From Petunia secreta (taxonomy: Eukaryota; Streptophyta; Magnoliopsida; Solanales; Solanaceae), in the NCBI GenBank assembly GCA_029990175.1, contig JARKIP010000064.1, forward strand, positions 13,162,001 to 13,226,000: a DNA stretch of 64,000 nucleotides, written 5' to 3'. This document shows, one piece after another, positions 9,787 through 21,354 of the stretch (position 1 is its first letter; each line of letters begins with the position of its first letter). Made by a program: the position numbers and the translations under genes. The notes below the pieces were generated by a model. The model searched no databases, was not told the DNA's origin, and was given only the letters and a program-made list of their open reading frames with translations.

Positions 9787-12063
9787 TGAAACGACCTCGA
9801 TCAGTAGTTTTGGAAGTTAGGACTCCGATTGGCGTGCCGATAATTTTAAAATATTTATAATATATATTAGGACCTGTCTGTAAAATTTGAGCTGAATCAG
9901 ACCTCGTTTTGTAGGCATCGGAAGAAGGTTTCAGTTTTTATTGTCGATAAATATTAAAAAGAGATTTTCGAGCTCGGTTTTGGCGAATGAGCTCCGATTC
10001 GAAATCCAAAAGCGCCGTTAGGTTCATATGATTATTTGTGATTTTTGTGAACTTTCAAAAGTGAATTTCGAGGTTGTTCGGCTAGTTTCCGCTAAAATAC
10101 CGAAAGTTAAATAATTTGACATTTTTCTATTTAAATTCGCATCTTGAGATTCGGGAACCCGATTTGAGATCCGCCTTAGCGAGCATGCTACATATATTTT
10201 GTATAACTTGTATGCAAAAGTTGGAATTATTTTAAATATCGTAGGGTACCATTTTAATTTTTGTCGCGAAAAGAAAAGTAAAAAGAATAAAAGATAAAGA
10301 AAATGAAAAGAAAGAAAAATAAATCAAAAGGGCGGTGGAACCTTTAAGCTTACAAAAGATTAGAACAAACAGAGAGCGGAAGCAACCAGAAAGCGTAACA
10401 AAGGTAAAAAAAAAGGGAGAAAAGAGAAAAGAAAGGAAAAAAAAAGGAGTCGGAGAATTGTAGAATTTTTACCTCAAAATATACAGGTAATTATCTTAAT
10501 GCATTATTTGATTTTATTACGTATGCTTGAATATATTTTAACGGTAAAATTTGGAATATTAGACATCGTTTTAATAAGTTCAATTAATAGTTTAAAGGGT
10601 CAAATGGACCCCGATAATGGAATTGATTATATATTCGTACTCAGTGAGTTATGGACAACTTATAAATGTAATTTATTTAGGGTTCGGTTATGTGACCTTA
10701 AACCCTGTACATAAGCGTGGCCTGCGTATTGCGTATGCGAATAGGGTGTCAGGTTCCTAACCGGATTGCTCTAAGATGTGAGGAATGAAGCCTTTAGCCT
10801 AAATTGATACATTTTTCTACTTATTGAATAGAGTAGGATCGTTTGGCAAGGAAATCAAAGGATAAAGCGGTTGTTAATTAGCCGTACTAACTTTTGGAAG
10901 AGGTAAGTGTTTATATCCATTACTTTGGAGGCACCTCGCCTCGTGGATTTTCTACCACGTGTTCCTTACGTGTGTAGCTGCCGATAGGCGTACTCATTAC
11001 GCCTTATCTTTGGATTTACATTGTATATTATATGTTATGTCTTGTTATTGGTGTTGCATTGAGGATCTGAGCATTGTAGTTTGGCTGTGAGTTGACATAT
11101 GCTTCCCGACACTCGATGAGAGTCCCGCGCCGGTGAAGGGTTATCATTGCATCATATTGAGGGTAGGAGGATTCCGCCATCGGAGTAGGAGGATTCCGCT
11201 CCATTGCATCATATTGAGGGTAGGAGGATTCCGCCCTCGGAGCAGGAGGATTCCGCTCCATTGCATCATATTAAGGGTAGGAGGTTTCCACCCTCGGAGC
11301 AGGAGGATTCCGCTCCATTCATTTGGCACATGTGACCCTTTGCATCACATTTCATTGCATTTCATTTCATTTCATCTCAATTCATACCAGTGTGTAGACT
11401 TGCGGTACATGACTACTGTTCTGCTTATATGTGCATTGCTTATTTGTTGATATGTTTCTGGCTCGTATCCTTAGTCGAGTTTATGGTTTCATACGTATTT
11501 TCGGTTGTTATCTGGCTCTGCCTTTTTATAATTTAAATAAGAGGAATTTGGTTTATCTGTTTCTTCTCCCTGGCTAGCTATCCTATTCTTTGAGGTGGCT
11601 AGTCTGCCCCACTTATTGAGTCCTTTTGACTCACCCTTGTTTGTTGTTTGTTTCTTGTCTATCTATTTCGTTTTGACAGGTTCACTCCAGGATTGAGTTC
11701 GCCACGCTGTGAAGGAGCGAAGACGACTTCAGCTGTTAGGGTGAGCCAGCTTTTATTCCGGATGGCCACCAGTTTATTGGTTATTATTTCAGTTGCATTT
11801 TGCTCCCTTCAGGAGGTATCTGTCTTCTTTTGTACTCTTAGATGTCTAGTTTGGATAGCCCTAAACCTAGTATGTTGTGTAGTCAGCTGTAATTTTTTTA
11901 CAGCTTTGAGATATCAGTATGTCTGTGTTTTATTTGAAAGTCTTGTCCTTATTTTTGAATTGTTATATTTATTTTCCTAATTTAGTTGGTAAGGGTTCGC
12001 CCGACGGGTCTAGGGAAGGATATCAAGTACCCGCACGGCCTAACCGGATTCCGGATCGTGTCA
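9787..12063 (+). mobile_element. solo LTR of a large gypsy (Tekay/Del-like) retrotransposon
   Basis: It begins TGAAACGACCTCGATCAG and ends CCGGATCGTGTCA, with TTGAT immediately on both sides (9782-9786 and 12064-12068), a perfect 5-bp target duplication. The 2277-bp length and the start (ACGACC...) and end (...CGTGtCA) resemble LTRs of Tekay/Del-type chromoviruses, which are long. No internal gag-pol is present, so the element was reduced to one LTR by recombination between LTRs. The lineage name is recall; the boundaries are seen directly. Confidence 0.85.
11145..11315. repeat. 57-bp tandem repeat, three units, inside the solo LTR
   Basis: Units at 11145-11201, 11202-11258 and 11259-11315 begin CATTGCATCATATT and each contain two AGGAGGATTCCGC-like sub-motifs. 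Only a few substitutions separate them. They produce spurious open frames on both strands. Confidence 0.9.
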
Positions 12064-12215
12064 TTGATGAATCAACAAATACTAGACTACAAATAGAAGC
12101 TATTGTTATTGCTTGATGCAGGCGCTGAAAAGAACAAAATATAATTCAAGGATATTTTTGTCATTCTACATGTGGGCCACGTCGGATGTGACAAATTGGG
12201 TAGCCAAACTGGTAT

Positions 12216-13406
12216 GATGTGTTTCTTTTCCGTTTCATAAAATATGCTCAAACGTTCAAAACAGTTTAAGCAAGAGAAAAACTTGACAATATTTACGACC
12301 AATATATATCTAGAAACTCAATTAAAATCCAAAAATACATGAAGTTGATTCTAATCTTTTACGGGAACCTAACTGTTTCATATTTATTTTATCCTCACCC
12401 TGTATCGTCTTAAATCTTTTGCTTTCTTTCAAAACCTTGCTCAAGACAAGTCCTTATTTATTACTTATACTTAAAAAGCCATTATTTTCAAAACAAACAT
12501 ATATCAAAGTCAAACATGTACATAAACTCTTTTAAAATTCAAAACATACACATTGGAATAGAGTCATGATCCTTACATTTTGTTCCAATTTCAAGGCTCA
12601 ATAACATTGTAATATAGTTATCTTATTTTCTGCTCCTATTTCAAAGTTTAATTAGAATCCAATTATAAGTACATCAAAGCATACTTTGAAATTTATGAAG
12701 CATATGAAGTACAATTGTACTAAAACTTTTATCCATCTTATGTAAATTAAATACTCTTACGAAAATCTTACAATAAGAAATTCTTCAAACTCATGTGGAG
12801 TAACTTATCAACTGTCTCTATAAATGCTTTAGTTTTCTTGAAATATGTATTATGGAAAACTATGGGTAGAGTTATTATATATTTTGAGCAATGGAAGGAC
12901 AGAATGGTTTAAAACTTTGCATTGCTCAACTGCGGTTTGTGGATGCATTGTGAGTACATTCAACATGATCTAACTAGCTATATAGAGATTTTCTTTTAAT
13001 CAACAAAACTACAGAGCCTTTTCTAATCAAGTCTTTAATTTGGTGGATGTTTGAAAGGAAAAAAAGATAAAAAGGGAGTCTTCAGCGAGATTCGAATGTT
13101 AAATTTAAGCATGTGCGAAATAGAGTTACAATTGGTGAGTGCATTTTTATAACAGTAGATATATGAATATCCCCTTTGAAATAAGGAACCAAAATGTGAC
13201 ATTTGTGAGACTTTCTTTGTATGGAAGATCTTGATTTAGATTCCATGAGTAGTTGACAACATATGCCCTTAATAAATTAGTGATGTTTTCTTTCTCTCTT
13301 TGCCTTTCTTCTACGACTGCCTCAGGTAAGTACTATGAAAAAAGTTGCCAAGTCGTTTACTCCTAATAAACAAAAGCAACTATAAATCAAAAGTCCTAGT
13401 CAGTTC
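12216..13406. other. intergenic, no gene seen
   Basis: AT-rich sequence with short open frames only and no conserved motif. It may be old repeat DNA outside copy C. Confidence 0.45.
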
Positions 13407-13760
13407 TGTATAGCGTAAATTCGATATTTAGGTTACAACTGAATTTGCAGAGTTACAAGCAACAAATTATACAACATGTTGGATCTTGGGGAGCCACATT
13501 TTGAAGCGTCTTTAATGTGCAACTTGATAGTTACAAATTAGGAGGGTGTGATCCCAAAGCTGTGCGGACTCTCCACGACACTTGCTGTCGGATGGTATCT
13601 TACGAATACAATTGGACGGAAGCTTCTTTATGCGAGTACCCCTGCATTAACTCTCTGTTATTCGACTCGCTCCTATCTACGATACTACAGAGCCGTTTTT
13701 CCCAAACGCGTAGTCTTATCTCTGTCTGTCATATGTCTGTGTCAAAATTGCACCAATACA
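13407..13760 (-). repeat. 3' LTR of copy C
   Basis: On the + strand it runs from TGTATAGCGTAAATT to CACCAATACA. It aligns with 30610-31113 at both ends but lacks about 150 bp present there, after CAACAAATTATA. In element orientation it starts TGTATTGG, as in copy B. Confidence 0.75.
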
Positions 13761-13790
13761 TATAGTCCTCCCCCCCCCCCCACTCTCCGG
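13761..13790 (-). other. polypurine tract of copy C
   Basis: On the - strand it reads GGAGAGT, a long G run, then AGGACTATA, directly before the LTR start TGTATTGG. It is the same arrangement as GAGTGGGGGGACTATC in copy B. Confidence 0.8.
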
Positions 13791-14089
13791 GTAATTGTCA
13801 GAAGAACCCGGGAAGTGGAATGCTTTAGGCGGGAAACAGACGTGGCCCTTCGCATGCCAAGCGATTTTGAAAAAGGCGATTGTGACTTCGCCTTCCCATC
13901 TGTTTATGTGGCGTCCAACGGAGGTACTGTCATCTGATCATCGTCGGTTCGCGAGGTAATGATTACTCTCTTCTGTATAAACCTGAGGTATGCATATTTC
14001 ACCACTTTTATTTCTTCTGACGTCGCATTTTCAATTCTCCGGCGAAACCTTTGCTATTTCTAGAACTCTGATCAAATTCAAAACTTTCG

Positions 14090-14925
14090 ATCGATGAACT
14101 TTGTCGTTTAACCAAATAAAAACCAAAATTCAACTCCTCAAGTCGAACAAGACATCAACGGTACTACCTCAACGGGTGATGGCGCCACTATCAATATACC
14201 ATCGTGTCACCGCTTAGAGTGGTAATGGAAGCCACTGGATTAGGATGTCTCTGAGGCTCCTCAGTTAACAAGGAGGACAACTGCGAGAAAGCCCCCTTCG
14301 AAAACCTCCACATCGTCTGAAAAAGGAAAATAATCCAAAGGTGAGCCTGCTGAACCTACTATCTCGGATATATTTCCCATGGTGTTCAACACCGACAAAG
14401 ACTTTCTCAATTTTGAGCAAACCCTATCTCAAAGAGAAAAAATTTAACGTTTTCATAGAATTGGTTACTAATTTGATAGAACCTCGGCATCTAGAGCGTC
14501 TCCGAGTTGATTGAACATGGAGCAAAGATACGATTGGCATTGTGTTGCTGACGTCGGATAGCAGGGTAAAGTTTCCTTTGTCTACACCTCTCCATTTACG
14601 ATTGGTTTTTCTTTTCCGTTGCACGAAGTTGTGGATACATTCCGTCGTACCTACCAAGTTTTCCTGGCTCAACTGGGGCCTAATTTCTAGAGAGTAGTAG
14701 GCACCATTATATACATGGCCTAAGGAGTCTGCGTGCTATTCACTTTCAAACACCTCATCTCTCTTTACTCCCCTAAGGTTTATAAGGGTAGAATTGTTCG
14801 ATTGACCAGCCATAGTGAATTTTCATTACTAAAGAACAATGACTCGAATGATCGTGGTTGGGCATAATATTTTGTCCTCAATCCTACCAACCGGATCTCA
14901 TCTTCCCCCAAATTTCTAGAGAGAT
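14090..14925 (+). pseudogene. antisense ORF of copy C, first part (split by element D)
   Basis: Reading the + strand, this stretch encodes relics of the first exon of the antisense gene seen in A and B: FTIGFSFPLHEVVDTF, then QVFLAQLGPNF near 14660-14690, then TFKHLISLYSPK near 14745-14780, and SSPKFLERL just before element D. In-frame stops interrupt it. A GTATAAACC at 13976-13984 is a TATA candidate. The start codon is not certain. The reading direction relative to pol is the same convergent arrangement as in A and B. Confidence 0.7.
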
Positions 14926-15774
14926 TGATGTAGGGAAAACTACGGAAGCGATAAAGAGATAAAAACAAGACGAGACTCACACGATTGTTCAAGTAGCAAC
15001 GAAGAACAGTGTTTCGTTACAACCCGAACGATGGCAAATAATCACCTACGCTATGAAACTATCCTCAAGAATCATGAGGTTCTTGCAAATAGAATGATCG
15101 AAAAGGTTTGAAGTTCAACTTGGAATCGTCTGATTGAAATCAAGCAAAAATTCATAGGTTTCAATAGAGAGAATTCTCTTGAGTTTTGTGTATTCAAAGT
15201 AGTGTATGAATTCAAGATACAATGAAGACTCTTATAGTCTTCTTCAACGTGAAATGAAATGTCTAAATTACCCCTAAAATGGGTTAAAACAATAGAAGCA
15301 AGTTAGCGCTAAAGTTGGAATTACACAATAAAAAGTTGAGAAAATTCGGATGGCTTGCAACATGGGGGAGGGGGGCGCTCCACACTCCCCTCAGAGCGCC
15401 CGCCCTTAGGCTTAAGGATATTCTTGGGGCGCCCGCCCCTGCAGAGGGGCGCTCCGCCCTACCAAAATCCAGAGAGCAAGCATTCCATACTTAGCCGATT
15501 TTTGGCCCTTTTTCATGTAGGCGCTCCGCCCTCTTCAAGAGGCGCTTTGCCCCCTCCTGGGATGTGTTGGGGGTGCTTCAAAATGAGCTTGGGGTGGCTC
15601 CCCTTGTGCCTAAGCGGTCCTCCTTCCATGGCGCTCCAATGTATGATCTTCAAGGTGGTTCCGGAGCGCTCATCTTCCACGTCCAAGCCTTTCCATACAA
15701 AGTGAATGTGAGCATCATGGATTACCTTGGCTTGACTTCTAGTAAAGGGTCTTATGGTGGTTTTCCCCGCATTA
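14926..15774 (-). repeat. 3' LTR of element D
   Basis: It starts TGATGTAGGGAAAACTACGG on the + strand and ends CCCCGCATTA, against CCCCGCATCA in the other LTR. It holds several GC-rich motifs of the type GGGCGCTCCGCCC and GGCGCCCGCCC near 15380-15550. Confidence 0.9.
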
Positions 15775-18700
15775 TCTTCCCCTTCTTGAGAAGATTTCGT
15801 CCTCGAAATTAAGGCGTCATCATCCACGGCATCATCACCTACATCACAGGGAGCCAAGTCACTAACATTGAAAGTATTTGAAACATTGTACTCACCCGGT
15901 AAATCAATCACATAGGCATTGTTGTTGATCTTGGATAACACTTGGAACGGGCCTTCTCCCCGGGGTGCCAACTTACCCTTCCTAAGGTTTGGGAATCGCT
16001 CCTTCCGGAAGTGCACCCACACCCAATCTCCCTTCTTGAGTTCCACCTTTTTCTCCCCTTGTTCTTCTTGGAGGCCACCTTTTCATAAGCTTCATCCAAG
16101 GTCGTCTTCGCCTTAGCATGGATTTCAGTCAAAGCCTTAGCTTGGCTTTTACCTTCAAAATTAACAACCATCTCCCTTGGCAAAGGGGTAAGATCAAGTG
16201 GAATCAAAGGGTTAAAACCATAAACGCACTCAAATAGAGTCATGCCAATCATTCTATACAAAGTACGGTTATATGCAAACTCCATGAGAGGTAATTTCTC
16301 CACCCAAGTCCCGGCCTTACCTCGGGTCATAGCTCTAAGAAGGACCCCAAGGTTCGGTTCACCACCTCGGTTTGACTATCCGTTTGAGGGTGGTGAGACA
16401 TAGAGAACAACAATTTGGTGCCAAGGGCACCCCATAAGCACCTCCAAAAATGGCTTAGGAACTTAGTGTCCCTATCACTCACAATGGTTTGAGGCACTCC
16501 ATGCAACTTTAACACATTATCAATGAACAAAGAAGCTACATGTTGTGCATCACTACTCTTTTTGCATGGAATAAAGTGAGCATTTTGGAGAACCTATCCA
16601 CGACAACATAAAGGCTATCATGTCCTCCTCTAGACCATGGCAATCCCATAACGAAATCCATAAAAATATCCATCCATGGGCTAGTTGGAATAGGCAAAGT
16701 AGTATACAAACCATAGGGATTCGACTTAGACTTGGCGTGCTTGCAATCTAAACAAGCATTACATAGCCGCTCAACATGTAACCCCATCTTAGGCCAATGG
16801 AATTGCTCCTTAAGGATGGCCAAAGTCTTATCCCTCCCAAAGTGACCCATCAAGCCTCCACAATGTGCTTCACGCACTAGCAATTCTCGCCAAGAGGACT
16901 CGGGGACACAAACTCTCCCATTCTTGAAAATGTAGCCGTCTACCTATTGGTATTTCTCCACCCTCTTCCCACTCACTAGAGCATCATGAATGCTCTTGAG
17001 CTTTGGGTCATGTTCATACAATGATTTTATACTTTCAAAACCCATAAGCCTAGAAGCAAGAGTGGTAGCAAGAGCGAACTTCCTAGAAAGTGCATCAGCT
17101 ACAACATTGTCCTTTCCCTTCTTGTAATGAATTACATAGGGAAAAGACTCAATGAACTCTACCCATTTGGCATGCCTTTTGTTCAACTTCTCTTGGCCTC
17201 TAAGGTGCTTGAGTAACTCATGGTCACTCTTGATTACAAATTCCCCAGGCCATAGATAGTGTTGCCAATGAGCTAGAGCTCTCACAAGGGCATACAACTC
17301 CTTGTCATACGTGGAGTAATTCAAGGTTGCACCCTTCAACTTTTCACTAAAGTAGGCAATGGGTTTCTCTTCTTGCATGAGAACACCCCAATACCCACCC
17401 CCGAGGCATCACATTCAACCTCAAAAGCCTTCCCGAAGTCGGGCAATTGCAACAAAGGGGCGATACTCAACCTACTTTTCAACTCTTGGAAAGCCTTCTC
17501 TTGAGGCTCTCCCCACACAAAGGGCTCGTCCTTTTTCACCAACTAGGTGAGTGGTGCGACAATGGTGCTAAAGTCCCTAACAAAGCTCCTATAGAAACTA
17601 GCAAGGCCATGGAAACTCCTCACATGAGACACGGTGGTAGGAGTAGGCCAATCTCTAATGGCTTCAACTTTGGACTCATCAACCTCTACACCATTTGCAC
17701 TAACAACAAAGCCCAAAAAGACAACCTTTTCAACACAAAAGGCACACTTTTTAAAATTGGCATAGAGCTTTCGGCTCTTAGCACTTCAAGGAGTGGACAA
17801 CATGATCATCTATTGATTTGCTATATATCAAGATATCATCAAAATAGACAACCACAAATTTGTTGATAAACGGTTTCAAGACATGGTTCATCAACCTCAT
17901 GAAAGTGCTAGGTGCGTTGGAGAGGCCAAAAGGCATCACCAACCATTCATAGAGACCAAACTTGGTCTTGAATGCGGTCTTTCACTCATCACCCGGTTTC
18001 ATCCGGATTTGGTGGTAGCCGGACCTAAGATCTATCTAAGAAAAGATACTAGAACCACTCAACTCATCAAGCATGTCATCAAGTCTAGGAATGGGATGAC
18101 GATACTTTACCATTATCTAGTCATCCTCCATGTCCCGTCTTTCTTTGGCATAAGAATGACCGGTATGGCACACGGACTCAAGCTTTCATGAGCCAAGCCT
18201 TTGTTGAGCAACTCATCCACTTGCTTTTGTAACTCCTTTGTATCCTCGGGATTGCTCCTATAGGCCGGCTTGTTTGGGATTTGGGACCCCGAGACCAAAT
18301 CAATTTGGTGTTCAATCCTCCTTAATGGAGGAAGGCCATTTGGCATCTCTTCCTAGAACATGTTCTCAAATACCTTCAAAACATTCTCAATAGCACTAGG
18401 TAAAGGGTTGGGGTTAGAAGAATAATCACAATCGGAGTTTAGAACCATACCTTTGTGCACTAGACAAATGAGCAATTTGGTGCCATCATTACCTCTCAAG
18501 TACTCACCCGGTTGCATCATGGCACAAATGCGACCGGTAAAAGATGGTGGAGTCTCGGCCAAAGGCTTAGCCACCACGGGGGACTTAGCTTTAGTCGCTT
18601 CTCTCAACTCCCTCATGCACCTATAGTCAACACTCACATGCTTCGGCATCAAGGGCGTAAGCACATACTTCTTGCCCTCATGTTTGACCGTGTAAGTGTT

Positions 18701-19082
18701 GGCTCGGCCATCATGAACCACATGTTTGTTATATTACCAAGGCCTACCAAACAAGAGGTGGCAAGCTTGCATTGGCACCACATCAAACAGGTGCTCATCT
18801 TGATAGTTCCCAATCTTAAACGTTATCAAGACTCGCTTCACCATCTTCAATTCCCCACACTCACTCAACCATTAGAAACGGTAGGGGCTTGGGTGTTTAA
18901 GAGTAGGCAATTTTCAATTGTGAGACCAAAGATTGGCTCACCACATTCGCACAACTACCCGGGTCAATAATCATGGAGCACACTTGTCCCCTCACTCTAC
19001 ACCTAGCATGGAACAAGTTCTCCCTTTGCTCATCCTCATTCTCTTCACTCACCATAGCACTCAAACTATGACGTACCACCAA
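15513..19082 (-). pseudogene. pol of element D (protease, RT, RNase H, integrase)
   Basis: From the right, the order is protease (MIIDPGSCANVVSQSLV near 19000-18900), RT (NKGLAHESLSPCAIPVILMP near 18190, YFDD near 17835), RNase H (KPIAYFSEKLKGATLNYSTY near 17360, then DNVVADALSRK near 17090), and integrase with its zinc region (HCGGLMGHFGRDKT to CNACLDCKHAK, 16865-16730), catalytic signatures (MDIFMDFVMGLPW near 16660, VSDRDTKFLSHFW near 16470, TEVVNRTLG near 16350) and C-terminus (APRGEGPFQVLSKI, then FNVSDLAPCDVG near 15860). The frame continues with TTIRPFTRSQAK past 15774 into the LTR. Frameshifts and stops split it into at least eight pieces. Not functional. Confidence 0.88.
15775..15795 (-). 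other. polypurine tract of element D
   Basis: On the - strand it reads TCAAGAAGGGGAAGA, directly before the 3' LTR. Expected position and composition for plus-strand priming. Confidence 0.7.
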
Positions 19083-20622
19083 GAATATGTTAGGGTCATC
19101 ACCCTCCGCCGCTCTCTCTGTTCTCCCTCAACTACCTCACTATCCTCCATAAGCTCACCCTCGGGCTCACTTTCCTCCTCATACACCAACCCATCATCTA
19201 TGATTATCATTGTTTTTCGGATAGGGCATTCTTTGGCAAAGTGGCCATAACCCTTGCACTTGTGGCATTGAAAAGAAGAATAAGAAGGAGTATTTAATTG
19301 ATTTTTAGAGTTACCTCCCACTTCTTTGAAGTCACTTCTCGGGGTAGCCTTCTCAAAAAGCTTCTTCACATCACGACTCCCACTTGCACCACTTGTGTTT
19401 GTGCTTTTCCATTCTGTGGGTCGAGTCATTGGAGTAGAAGTAGTACTCCTAAAGCGAGGACCTTTCTCTGACTTGAGCCACTTTTCGGCTTCAACCGCGG
19501 TATCACATACATCTTGAAGAGAATGAAAGATATGTAGCCTTAATTGAGAAGCAATCTCCCGGCTCAAACCATTCTTGAATTGAAATATTTATCAACCGAC
19601 TTGAAGCCTTGTTTCAACTCATAAAGCCTCTTGAGTTGTTCTTTCCGGTACTTGGGTGTCACATATTTGGTGTTCATCACCTCTTTCAATTCTTCCCAAG
19701 CAATGTTCATTGGCATCTAAAGTCTTCTTCTTGACCTCTTGACGGATTCCCACCAAGTGGAAGCATATAATTCAAATGAAGCAATGGCATAAGTAGCTTT
19801 CCTCTCCTCGGACATGTCATTTGTATAAAACACCCGCTCCAATTGAACCTTCCGCTCTATGAACTTTTCAGGATCACTATTCCCTTTGGGGTGGGATAGT
19901 GATCTTCACATTATTGAGGTTGTTGTCACGACCTCCACGGTTTGGTTCCGGTTGACCCTTGTAGTAGTCATTAACTTCATCATACTCACACCTCAAGTTC
20001 CTCCCTACATAAGCCATTGGAGGTCCACGACCTTGCCCACGACCTCTATCCATTCCCCAGCCTCTATTCATTGCCCTCTTATTTGCATAGGGAGCATAAA
20101 AATCATCATAGTTGTCACCAAGTCCGGGGCCCTCCCCTTCTTGAGCCTCAACAACTTGCTCAAGGGGTGCTATGTTTCTTCGGGGCCTCATGAGTGGAAC
20201 ATCACCTTGGGGATTGCCCAACAATCTCTCACGAATAAGAGCTTCCTCTTTCAACCTTTGTTGACGAGCTAGCTCCGCAAATTGATTCAGTCTCACGGTT
20301 GAGCCATCACTTGTGCCTTTGCCTTTTCTTCCGCCATATACATGCAAGCAATCAAAAACAAGCAAAGAGATTAGAGTATAAGTCCTCACGCACTCCCTCA
20401 CTTTTAATGTCACTCGGGTACACTCAAGTTTGGGGTAGGTTTACTCGTGCTTGATTTCAAAAGTCTTCCTCGGAGTTGAACAACCTCCTCAACGACCAAA
20501 CAATTCCACAAGTTCCAAATGCTCTTCGGGAAGAGTGGAGTTAATGGGACTCTATGAGCGTTCGGTTTTATAAGTGAGCACTTGAGCCAAAGGAGTTCTA
20601 CGAATCTTCTTGGAATTTTCAA
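19061..20622 (-). pseudogene. gag of element D
   Basis: The C-terminal part has a zinc knuckle, CHKCKGYGHFAKECP (about 19275-19230), followed by an acidic linker (EEESEPEGELMEDSEVVEGE) before the protease. The N-terminal part includes an Arg/Gly-rich stretch (RGWGMDRGRGQGRGPP near 20060). A stretch of about 300 bp between 19568 and 19876 matches gag core only in broken frames. The true start codon is not clear. Confidence 0.8.
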
Positions 20623-21354
20623 CCACCAATACGCACGAATATCCTAAGAGCTCAATGAACTAGTACTAGTAAAGTAGGAGTGTACTTGAAAAGTACTAGT
20701 CGGAAGTGATACAAGCCAACAAAACACGAAAACCTACGAAAAACAACTACCCGATACCCCTTTTAGGTAAGGGCGCCCGCCCCTGTGTCAGGTTGGTCCA
20801 CCCTCAAACTTCAGAGAGTGGAGAAAGTAGGGAGGTGGTTGCCTCAAATGGAGGGCGCTCCGCCCACTGGGAATTTCTTCAAACTTCAAGAACGTATTCT
20901 TGGTTCTTGAAACCCGATTTTCCAATATTTTCAAGGTTTTTTCCAATCCAATGGTACCCCAATGTATTTTTTCAACTACTACAATTAAACCGCAATGATT
21001 TATAACAACAAACAACAAATAAAAAACTTGATTCAAGATTTTGAGCAACTTTTTCAAGGGTTTCAAGAAATTTTGAATTTCAAAAATTCTGATTTTCAAT
21101 TCACAACTCCAGACGTGGGTATCAAAATAACGGGTTAACATCATAGAACATTCTCGGATATCAAACAACCAAGAAATCATTACAACAAACAAGATCCACT
21201 AATCTTTTTGCAATTTTTGAATTTTTGTATCTTGTGGGTTTTTTCTTCAAATTAAGAACATGAACATGAAAAACAACAAGAAACATAGATAAAAGGACAA
21301 AGAGTAGGACGAGGGTTCGTAGGAACGTAACCTTAGCCTTGCTCTGATACAAAC
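20623..21354 (-). other. leader of element D with tRNA-Met primer site
   Basis: The primer-binding site is TGTATCAGAGC on the - strand (21351-21341), one mismatch from the usual TGGTATCAGAGC. The leader also holds GC motifs like those in the LTR (GGGCGCCCGCCCCTG near 20770, GGGCGCTCCGCCCA near 20855). No protein-coding signal. Confidence 0.75.

Larger units (their letters stand above)
8935..12215. repeat. inverted-repeat-bounded segment, possible MITE or DNA transposon split by later insertions
   Basis: The left end near 8955-8990 (CCACCCAA...CATCCGACGTG...CATATG) is the inverted match of the right end near 12165-12210, which reads CACGTCGGATG on the + strand. The 11-bp core is a perfect inverted match and flanking bases match partly. 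The interior is AT-rich DNA and the solo LTR at 9787-12063. I could not fix the termini or a target duplication. Confidence 0.4.

Noticed and set aside
11145..11315. Possible CRISPR-like array
   Set aside because: Units are adjacent with no unique spacers and lie in a plant LTR.
11028..11450. Repeated open frames on both strands near 11.1-11.4 kb
   Set aside because: Produced by the 57-bp tandem repeat in the solo LTR. Not proteins.
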